Of a stretch of 32,814 nt of DNA, positions 7,321-13,669 are shown piece after piece. The first letter of the stretch is position 1. Each line of letters opens with the position of its first letter. Under the pieces are notes generated by a model. It had not been told where the DNA came from. It did no database searches and saw nothing but the letters and a program-made list of their open reading frames with translations. Position numbers and translations under genes: made by a program. The DNA lies in the NCBI GenBank assembly GCA_027452145.1, contig DAIDHB010000058.1:1-32814 (forward strand), given 5' to 3'. Origin of the DNA: Planctomycetales bacterium. GTDB taxonomy: Bacteria; Planctomycetota; Planctomycetia; Isosphaerales; Isosphaeraceae.

Positions 7321-8217
7321 TCATCCGCCCATCGCGACGATGCTCAGCCCGTAGCGGTCGGCCAGGGCGATGACCTTGTCCTGGTCGAGGAGGATTGTCT
7401 TGCCGGCCTCGATGGCCAGGACGCGGGCGCCGGCCTTGTGGAGGTTCTCGATCGTGGTGACGCCGATCGTGGGGACGTCGAAGCGCATGTCCTGCTGGGG
7501 CTTGGCGACCTTGACGAGGGTCCAGCCGCCGGCGCGGCAGAGGTGGCCGGCGCGCTCGATGCAGCGATCGGTGCCCTCGATGGCCTCGACGGCCAGGGCG
7601 GCCTTTTCCTTGATGGCCACGGACTGGCCGACGTCCAGGCGTCCCATCTCCTTGGCGAGGTTCCAGCCGAACTCGATGTCCTTGCGCTCGCCGGGGGTGG
7701 GCGAGCGGCGAGTCAGCACGCCGTCCTTCACGAGCAACTCCGGGCAGAAGTCCAGCGCCGAGGCGAAGGTCATGCCGTCCCGCTCGAACTCGGCGATGAC
7801 CCCGAGCAGGAGGCTGTCGTCGCGGTTGTCGACCCGATTGCGAAAGTACCACCAGCGGATGGTGCGGAAGTCCGGCATGAGCTGGACCATCCGCCAGGGG
7901 GTGTAGATGACGTTCTTGGTCACCTTGCCCGCCATGACGATCCGCCGGACACCCAGCCGACGGAACGCGCGGATCATGCCGCCCAGCCGGGCGACGCCGG
8001 CGATCTGGAACGAGTCGCAGAGCTCGCGCAGCTCATCCGGGGCCTCGTACTTGATCCCCACGCAGGCGACACGCAGGCCCTGCCGGCGCGCGGCCTCCGC
8101 GAACAGGATCGGGAACCGTCCGCTGCCGGCCAGCAGCCCGATCGGGGCATCGCCCTCGTTCTCGTCGGAAGAGGCGGCGGTCAAGACCTTGCCGCGCCGG
8201 GTGCCGAGGAGCGTCAT
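7321..8217 (-). CDS. lpxI: UDP-2,3-diacylglucosamine pyrophosphatase LpxI
   Basis: This 298-residue protein of the LpxI/DUF1009 family hydrolyses UDP-2,3-diacylglucosamine to lipid X and UMP, the step done by LpxH in E. coli. The N-terminal domain shows IGLLAGSGRFPILFAEAARRQG, and the middle carries VMAGKVTKN. The C-terminal domain shows DVGQSVAIKEKAALAVEAIEGTD and an ending typical of the family (PTIGVTTIENLHKAGARVLAIEAGKT). The length fits known LpxI proteins. The start ATG overlaps the lpxD stop codon as ATGA (8214-8217), so the two are translationally coupled. A longer ORF to 8871 is a shadow over lpxD. With lpxD it shows that the cell builds lipid A by the LpxI route. Confidence 0.93.
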   Translation of the reverse strand: MTLLGTRRGKVLTAASSDENEGDAPIGLLAGSGRFPILFAEAARRQGLRVACVGIKYEAPDELRELCDSFQIAGVARLGGMIRAFRRLGVRRIVMAGKVTKNVIYTPWRMVQLMPDFRTIRWWYFRNRVDNRDDSLLLGVIAEFERDGMTFASALDFCPELLVKDGVLTRRSPTPGERKDIEFGWNLAKEMGRLDVGQSVAIKEKAALAVEAIEGTDRCIERAGHLCRAGGWTLVKVAKPQQDMRFDVPTIGVTTIENLHKAGARVLAIEAGKTILLDQDKVIALADRYGLSIVAMGG

Positions 8218-9338
8218 GCGAGCTCCTCCGTGGCATCCTCCGCCGAGGAGCCAGGGCCGGCATCGGTCGTCAGGCCGTCGAGGTGGCCCTCGGGCAACGC
8301 GGCGGTGATCTCGGCGATGCGGGCGGAGAGCTCGCGGAGCTGGCGGTGCATCTCCGGCAGGCGGGCGATCATCTGGAAGATCCGGCGCTGCTCGCGGACG
8401 GGGATGGCCGGCGAGCCGAGGACGTTCTGGCCGTCGGGGACGTTCCGGTGCACGCCCGCCTGGGCGCCGACGATCACGCCGCTGCCGATCGTGGTGTTGT
8501 CCTTGATCCCGGCCTGGCCGGCCATGATGACGTAGTCGCCCGTCTTGCAGCTCCCGGCGATGCCGACCTGGCCGCACAGAAGGTTGTGGCGGCCGACCTG
8601 GTTGTTGTGGCCGATCATCACGAGGTTGTCGATCTTGGTCCCCTCGCCGATGCGGGTCGCCTCGAAGGTGGCGCGGTCGATCGTGCAATTGGAGCCGATC
8701 TCGACGTCGCTGCCGACCTCGAGCCGGCCCGAGTGGGGGATCTTGACGTGCCGGCCGCCGGTGGTTCGATACCCGAAGCCGTCGCCGCCGAGCACGGTGC
8801 CGGCGTGGACCTCGACTCGGTCGCCCAGCACGACGCCCGGATAGAGCACGGCATTTGGATGGATGACACACTCGCGCCCCAGCGTGCAGCCCGCGCCGAT
8901 GACGGCGCCGGGATGCAGGGTGCAGCCGTCGCCGATCGCGGCGTCCTCACCCACGTAGGCGAACGGGTAGATCGCCACGTCGCGGCCGAGCCGGGCCGAG
9001 GGGGCGACGCTCGCCTGCGGGTGGATGCCGGTCCATCGCGATCGGCCGGTGCCGCTCAGGTGCGTGCGGACGGCCAGGAAGGCGGCCATCGGGTCGTCGA
9101 CCTCGATGACGGCGAGGGTGTCGGCGGTCTCCCGGTGGGCGACGGTGAAATGCGGGCCCACGATGGCGGCGGAGGCGGGCGAACTTCGAAGTTGCTTGGC
9201 GTACCGCTCGCTCTCGATGAAGGTGATGTCGCCGGGGCCGGCCTCGGTTACCGGGCGCGCGGACCGGATCGAGACGTTGCCATCACCGACCAACCGACCG
9301 CGGACGAGGTCCGCGAGCTGTCCCACCGTTGCGACCAC
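8214..9338 (-). CDS. lpxD: UDP-3-O-acylglucosamine N-acyltransferase LpxD
   Basis: This 374-residue cytoplasmic enzyme adds the second acyl chain, from acyl-ACP, to UDP-3-O-acylglucosamine in lipid A synthesis. The N-terminal uridine-binding domain (about 1-100) is followed by hexapeptide repeats of a left-handed beta helix (about 105-330). GHNNQVG (243-249) places His244 at the catalytic position (His239 in E. coli). A C-terminal helix (RIFQMIARLPEMHRQLREL) completes the trimer. The GTG at 9338 is chosen since AGGA lies 8 bases upstream and the family start fits; a GTG at 9401 is open but lacks this support. The protein is about 30 residues longer than E. coli LpxD, mainly at the C-terminus. 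It is followed with a 4-base overlap by lpxI; fabZ and lpxA are not between them. Confidence 0.94.
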   Translation of the reverse strand: MVATVGQLADLVRGRLVGDGNVSIRSARPVTEAGPGDITFIESERYAKQLRSSPASAAIVGPHFTVAHRETADTLAVIEVDDPMAAFLAVRTHLSGTGRSRWTGIHPQASVAPSARLGRDVAIYPFAYVGEDAAIGDGCTLHPGAVIGAGCTLGRECVIHPNAVLYPGVVLGDRVEVHAGTVLGGDGFGYRTTGGRHVKIPHSGRLEVGSDVEIGSNCTIDRATFEATRIGEGTKIDNLVMIGHNNQVGRHNLLCGQVGIAGSCKTGDYVIMAGQAGIKDNTTIGSGVIVGAQAGVHRNVPDGQNVLGSPAIPVREQRRIFQMIARLPEMHRQLRELSARIAEITAALPEGHLDGLTTDAGPGSSAEDATEELA

Positions 9339-9526
9339 GAGCGTTATCCTTTCTTCCCTGAAAGGAGTCGACGAGGACCGGCGCTTGGGGGGGTCGGTCA
9401 CGGCGGGTACGGCCGTCCAGGCCGGTCAGACCGGGAGTCGAAATGTACCGCCATCGCGAACCAAAGGGGAACGGGCCATCCAGGCCGCTCGGGATGCTAA
9501 ACCATCTCGACAAGCCCGGCAAGGCG

Positions 9527-9590
9527 AGTCCCGCCCCGTCGACTCGAACAACCGGCATCCCCAACCATCGTCGCGCGGGGGGGCGGGACT
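9527..9590. terminator. 11-bp perfect stem directly after the HAD gene stop, possible terminator or repeat
   Basis: AGTCCCGCCCC (9527-9537) and GGGGCGGGACT (9580-9590) are exact reverse complements with a 42-base loop. The structure starts right at the HAD stop codon on the minus strand and lies ahead of lpxD. The long loop and missing U tract make a classic terminator doubtful, but it could separate HAD and lpxD expression. Confidence 0.35.
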
Positions 9591-10307
9591 TCAGCGGCCG
9601 TTGAGGCGGGCGGGGACGAGTGCCGTCAGATTCGCCACGTGCGGCAGGCCGGCGGGAGCACGGTCGACGCGATCGACCAGCAGCGCCGAGAGGCCGGCGC
9701 GCATCGCACCCCGGACGTCGTTCTCGACGTCGTCCCCGACGCACATCACCCGCTCCGGCGGCAGGCCGAGGCGGTCGCAGACCGCGCGGAAGAACGAGGG
9801 ATGCGGTTTGCGGTAGCCGACTTCCGACGAGATCACCAGGTGATCGACCCAGGCCGCCAGCTCGGGCAGCCCGCCGACCACGCCGCGGAGCCGGCTGTCG
9901 AAATTCGACCCGACGCACAGTGGCACGTCCATCTGCTCGAGCGCCCTGAGCGTCGGCACCACATCAGGGAAACACCGCCACGACCGCGGGCTGCTGAAAT
10001 GGTCCCACAGCTCGTCGAATGCCCGATCCGGATCGGGCACCTCGGGCAGCACGCCCGCCACGATCTTCCGCCAGCGGCGACGTTCCGTCTCCTCATCCGT
10101 CGACCAGACCCCCTGCCCCGCGTGCACCTCGTCGCTCTGGAAGTGCACGCCGAACCGCTCGCGCACCTCGTCGGTTGACAGCTCCACTCCCTGCCGGCTC
10201 GCCGCCGCCGCATACGCCGACGCCACCGATGGCTCCGGTTTGATTAAAGTCCCCACCGCGTCAAAGACGATCCCTTCGATGCCGTCCCACAGAGGTCGCT
10301 CACTCAT
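9591..10307 (-). CDS. HAD-superfamily hydrolase-like protein (lacks the second motif I Asp)
   Basis: This 238-residue cytoplasmic protein has the haloacid-dehalogenase fold with a helical cap (about residues 22-100). Motif I is FDAVGTLI (15-22): nucleophile Asp16 is present, but the usual general acid at +2 is Val18. Motif II is GSNFDSR, motif III the Lys of YRKPHPSFF, and motif IV GDDVENDVRGA, all intact. The layout resembles the HDHD3-like branch. Loss of the +2 Asp is expected to weaken phosphatase chemistry, so another reaction or a binding role is possible. The start at 10307 overlaps the stop of a short upstream ORF as ATGA. It lies upstream of lpxD on the same strand, about 250 bases apart, with no evident functional link. 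Confidence 0.85.
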   Translation of the reverse strand: MSERPLWDGIEGIVFDAVGTLIKPEPSVASAYAAAASRQGVELSTDEVRERFGVHFQSDEVHAGQGVWSTDEETERRRWRKIVAGVLPEVPDPDRAFDELWDHFSSPRSWRCFPDVVPTLRALEQMDVPLCVGSNFDSRLRGVVGGLPELAAWVDHLVISSEVGYRKPHPSFFRAVCDRLGLPPERVMCVGDDVENDVRGAMRAGLSALLVDRVDRAPAGLPHVANLTALVPARLNGR

Positions 10308-10438
10308 GACCGTTTCGTTCCCATGTCCTTATTGACCGGCGTGATCAGTCGCCCCTCCACTGTGACATCCGCCCACGCATTAAACCAGGCCCCGTAAAGA
10401 TCGGGCAAAGAATTAGCCTGGGCGAACTGTAGGAACAT
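10304..10438 (-). CDS. Doubtful short ORF overlapping the HAD start
   Basis: This is a 44-residue ORF whose stop overlaps the HAD start codon as ATGA, the arrangement of coupled genes. An in-frame start at 10507 would give 67 residues. The peptide (LPDLYGAWFNAWADV in the middle) looks protein-like, but its third codon positions are less GC-rich than those of neighbouring genes. That fits either a fragment of a decayed gene or sequence of other origin. There is no clear ribosome-binding site and no recognised family. Confidence 0.25.
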   Translation of the reverse strand: MFLQFAQANSLPDLYGAWFNAWADVTVEGRLITPVNKDMGTKRS

Positions 10439-10777
10439 TATGGGCGGGAGGCCCGAGGAAGAAAGTGGCGCGTCGACCGGATTCGGCGCAGCTCCCTCGA
10501 TTGCCAACCGGAGACAAATGACGATGAATACTCTGCATGCGCGTCCCGGACGTTTCCACCAGGGTCATCAGCCGGGCGGGGTCCCGGCGGGCCAGGCGCG
10601 GGCCCTGCATCGCCGCCAGGCGCTGGAGGCCCAGCAGCGATCGTTCCGCCTGGGCGAGCCCCCGTCGAGCGGCCCGGCCGGGAATTCCCAGGCCGACCTG
10701 GCGCCGGTGCGGTTGAGGCCGCGCGGGTCGGACTGAAGTCGGCCGGCAGCCGGATTGATACCCACAGCCTTGCGGCC
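10439..10777 (-). pseudogene. Probable gene-remnant zone between tsaD and the HAD gene
   Basis: No intact gene spans these bases. On the minus strand, roughly 10520-10660, one frame reads as a helical segment (LLGLQRLAAMQG followed by LMTLVETSG) with strongly GC-rich third positions, as in real genes here. It lacks a proper start and runs into unlike sequence on both sides. I read it as a decayed coding fragment of unknown family. The alternative is chance, since long open frames are common at this GC content. Confidence 0.35.
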
Positions 10778-11842
10778 TTACGAGTTACGCCCGGGGCGGA
10801 CGAGTCCCGCGGTGACGTCGACGTCCAGGTCGGCGACCTGTCCGGCGTGGAGCTTGGGCAGGGCAATCGCGGCCATGGCGGCGTTGTCGGTGCAGAGCGT
10901 GGGCGGCGGGATAAAGAGCTCGACGCCCAGTCCGGCCGCCATCGCGGCGATGCGCTCGCGGAAGTGCGCGTTAGCGGCCACGCCCCCGCCAACGCCCAGG
11001 CGCTTCAGGTCCGAGCGCACCAGCGCCTGGCGAGTCTTGGCGACCAGGACGTCCACCACGGCCTCCTGGAAGCTGGCGGCCAGGTCGCCGAGGCCGGTCT
11101 CGTCGAGCAGGACCTCGGCCGACCGGGCGTTCTGCCCGTGCAGGGCGTAGAGCACGGCCGTCTTCAGTCCTGAGAAGCTGAAGATCGGCCGGTCGTCGTG
11201 GATGAAGGAACGCGGCAGCGCGAAGGCGCGCGGGTTGCGCCCGCGCGCCAGGCGCTCGATCGCCGGGCCGCCGGGATAGCCCAGATTCATCAGGCTAGCA
11301 ACCTTGTCAAACGCCTCGCCGGCCGCGTCGTCGGTCGTGCCGCCCAGGAAGGTGGATTCGAGCGGGCTGTCGCAGCGATAGAGGCTCGTATGACCGCCCG
11401 AGACGACCAGGCCGATACAGGGATAGACCTGGCGGTCGGGGTGCGCGAGCTGGCAGGCGTAGAGGTGGCCCTCCAGGTGGTCGACCGCGACGAGCGGGAC
11501 GTCGAGCGCCAGCGCCAGCGCCTTGGCCGCGGTCAGGCCGACGATCAGGGCGCCGACCAGCCCGGGGCGGGTGGCCACGGCGATGGCGTTGATCTCGGCC
11601 AGTGAGACTCCCGCGCGGACGAGGGCCTCGTCGATCATCGGCAGCACCTGGCGGACATGGGCCCGCGAGGCGATTTCGGGCACAACGCCGCCGTAGCGCT
11701 GATGCAGACCGACCTGCGAGGCGACGACGCTCGACCGGATCCGGGGCACGCCAGCGGCGGGCGGCCGCGGGCCCTCGATGACCGCGGCGGCCGTCTCGTC
11801 GCAGGTGGTCTCGATCGCCAGCAGGAGGTCCGTCTGCTCCAC
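10778..11842 (-). CDS. tsaD: tRNA N6-threonylcarbamoyladenosine transferase TsaD
   Basis: This 354-residue cytoplasmic enzyme of the Kae1/TsaD family transfers threonylcarbamoyl from TC-AMP to A37 of ANN-decoding tRNAs, together with TsaB and TsaE. The N-terminus reads LLAIETTCDETAAAV. The metal-binding HLEGH motif gives His122 and His126. SGGHTSLY (148-155), GGTTDDAAGEAFDKVA, the GGGVAAN nucleotide loop and CTDNAAMAA near the end are all intact. The length is slightly above E. coli TsaD (337). The start is a GTG at 11842 with no strong ribosome-binding site. It follows the S41 protease gene on the same strand, with a perfect inverted repeat in the 133-base gap. tsaB, tsaE and tsaC are not in the window. 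Confidence 0.95.
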   Translation of the reverse strand: MEQTDLLLAIETTCDETAAAVIEGPRPPAAGVPRIRSSVVASQVGLHQRYGGVVPEIASRAHVRQVLPMIDEALVRAGVSLAEINAIAVATRPGLVGALIVGLTAAKALALALDVPLVAVDHLEGHLYACQLAHPDRQVYPCIGLVVSGGHTSLYRCDSPLESTFLGGTTDDAAGEAFDKVASLMNLGYPGGPAIERLARGRNPRAFALPRSFIHDDRPIFSFSGLKTAVLYALHGQNARSAEVLLDETGLGDLAASFQEAVVDVLVAKTRQALVRSDLKRLGVGGGVAANAHFRERIAAMAAGLGVELFIPPPTLCTDNAAMAAIALPKLHAGQVADLDVDVTAGLVRPGRNS

Positions 11843-11858
11843 GGGCTCGTCGCAGTCT

Positions 11859-11922
11859 CGTAGGGTGGGTGAAACCCGCCATTTGCCACGGATCGAACTC
11901 GGTGGGTTTCACCCACCCTACG
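11859..11922. repeat. Perfect 19-bp inverted repeat (CGTAGGGTGGGTGAAACCC) upstream of tsaD
   Basis: The arms are 11859-11877 and 11904-11922, with a 26-base loop; pairing continues inward by two further pairs after one mismatch. The hairpin lies 17 bases before the tsaD start and after the S41 gene stop. It could end the upstream transcript or shape the tsaD leader, but its form matches the other dispersed palindromes in this window. Confidence 0.85.
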
Positions 11923-11975
11923 CGGCGTCTGAACCCGGGGCGGATCCGGGCGAGCGGGGGGTGGGGTCAGGCGGC

Positions 11976-13550
11976 CTAGGCCTTCGGGGCGAGCTTGCCC
12001 CGGATGACCTCGAGCGCCTTCTCGAGCGGCTTGTCCACGAACGGCTCATCCGGCCGCTTCGCGGCGGGCGGCTTCTGGTCCCTGGCAGGCTCGGCCTTCG
12101 GCTTGTCCCCGTCCTTGTCCCTGGCCGGTTCGGGCTTCGCTTCGGGCTTTGCGCCCGGGGCCGGGGTCTGGCGGTGGCCGGGTGCGCGTTCGCGGTTAAT
12201 CTCGAGCGCCCGGCGGATGTGCTCGACCTCCCTGGCCGGCTGCTTCGTGTCCTTACCGGCTTCGGCCGTCGACTTGTCCCTGTCCCTGTCCGGTTCGGGC
12301 TTCGTCTCGGGCTTCGTGCTCGGGGCCGGGGCATGGCGGTGGCCGACGGCGCGGTCGCGGTCGTGGCGAGCGATCGCCCACTTGTGGTACTCGGTGGGCG
12401 TGAGCTTCACCTCGCAGCCGGGGTCGGGCGAGACGCCCCACTTGTCGGTGGCGCGAGCGTTCTTGAAGCGGTGGATGTTCTCGCCCGAGGGACGGTAATA
12501 GCTCGCCACGGTGAGCTTCAGCACGCTGTTGCCGTCGTCGAGCTCGAAGATGTTCTGCACCGAGCCCTTGCCATACGAGCGCTGGCCGACGATCGTGGCC
12601 CGGTGGTGATCCTGGAGCGCGGCCGAGACGATCTCGGAGGCCGAGGCCGAATTCTGGTTGACCATCACCACCAGTGGCAGGTCGCCGTACGGGCTATCCT
12701 TGCTGGCACTGTAGGTTTTGGGGGCGGTGTTGCGGCCCTTGGTGCTGACGATCTCGCCGCGGTCGAGGAAGAGGTCGACGACCTCAATGGCCGCGCTCAG
12801 GAGGCCGCCCGGGTCGTCGCGGAGGTCAAGGACCAGCCCGCGCATTCCCTGGTCCTTGAGCTGATCGAGCACCTTCTTGAGATCCTCGGCGGTGTCGCGG
12901 ACGAAGCTGGAGATCCGGACGTAGGCGATCTTCTTGTCCTTGTCGATGAAGAAGTCCCACTGGTCGTCGGGCTTGCGGTGATCGCCGAGGATGCTGGGCA
13001 CCTCGATGATGGCGCGGGTGATCGTGACCGTCTCGGGCTCATCGATCCCCTCGTGCAGGACGGTCAGCTTGACCGGCGTGCCGGGCCGGCCGGTGAGGAC
13101 CTCGACGGCCCGGTCGGGGCTCATGCCCTCGGAGGACTGGCCGTCGATCTCCATGATCTGGTCGCCGGCCAGGACTCCGGCCTCATAGGCCGGGGTGCCG
13201 ACCATCGGGGCCACGACGCGGAGGCGCTGGGTCTCGCGGTCGACGTCCACCTGGATGCCGATGCCGCCGAACCGGCCCTCGAGCTGGCGGCGGAACTGGC
13301 TCCACTCGCTGGTGTTGATGAAGGTGGAGTGCGGATCGAGCTGCTGGAGCATGCCCTCCAGGGCGCTTTCCAGCAGCTCGCGGCGTGAGACGGGGCGGAC
13401 GTAGTTGACCTCGACCTTCTCGACGGCATCGACAAACAGGCCGTAGAGCTCGAGCATCTCGTCGCGGGGCTTGCCGCCGTAGGTGGCCTCCCACGAGAAG
13501 AGGCCCATGGACGCGATCATCGCCAGGGCCAGATAGTTCCGTCGCGGCAT
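11976..13550 (-). CDS. S41-family C-terminal processing protease (CtpA/Prc type)
   Basis: This 524-residue exported serine protease has an N-terminal hydrophobic segment (about 4-20) that acts as signal or anchor. A helical prodomain-like part follows (about 27-95), then a PDZ domain (about 96-180, with GGIGIQV and AGVLAGDQIMEIDG). The catalytic core spans about 195-365. LRDDPGGLL and NQNSASASE give Ser303, and SYGKGSVQ gives Lys328, the Ser/Lys dyad of the family. After the core a Pro/Lys/Glu/Asp-rich region (about 400-500) holds two copies of a GHRxxPAP-KPExKPEP unit. A short helix ends the chain. The start at 13550 has GAGGAGG upstream. It acts on periplasmic or envelope proteins; substrates are unknown. 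It lies between the beta-propeller-like gene and tsaD, on the same strand as both. Confidence 0.92.
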   Translation of the reverse strand: MPRRNYLALAMIASMGLFSWEATYGGKPRDEMLELYGLFVDAVEKVEVNYVRPVSRRELLESALEGMLQQLDPHSTFINTSEWSQFRRQLEGRFGGIGIQVDVDRETQRLRVVAPMVGTPAYEAGVLAGDQIMEIDGQSSEGMSPDRAVEVLTGRPGTPVKLTVLHEGIDEPETVTITRAIIEVPSILGDHRKPDDQWDFFIDKDKKIAYVRISSFVRDTAEDLKKVLDQLKDQGMRGLVLDLRDDPGGLLSAAIEVVDLFLDRGEIVSTKGRNTAPKTYSASKDSPYGDLPLVVMVNQNSASASEIVSAALQDHHRATIVGQRSYGKGSVQNIFELDDGNSVLKLTVASYYRPSGENIHRFKNARATDKWGVSPDPGCEVKLTPTEYHKWAIARHDRDRAVGHRHAPAPSTKPETKPEPDRDRDKSTAEAGKDTKQPAREVEHIRRALEINRERAPGHRQTPAPGAKPEAKPEPARDKDGDKPKAEPARDQKPPAAKRPDEPFVDKPLEKALEVIRGKLAPKA

Positions 13551-13669
13551 CGGCGAGTACCCTCCTCATCCGCCAGGGCGCAATCGTCTTCCCTTCGGGG
13601 ATCTTCAGAGTCTAGTCGATCGCCGCCGAGACTGACAAGCGGACCGGGCAGGTGGCGGAGCGTTCCTGC

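Noticed and set aside
9527..9590. Riboswitch or leader RNA before lpxD
   Set aside because: There is only one long-looped stem and no recognised aptamer pattern; it also abuts the HAD stop, so terminator or repeat is simpler.
11778..13388. 536-codon plus-strand ORF opposite the S41 protease
   Set aside because: Antisense shadow; the opposite strand encodes a protein with all catalytic motifs.
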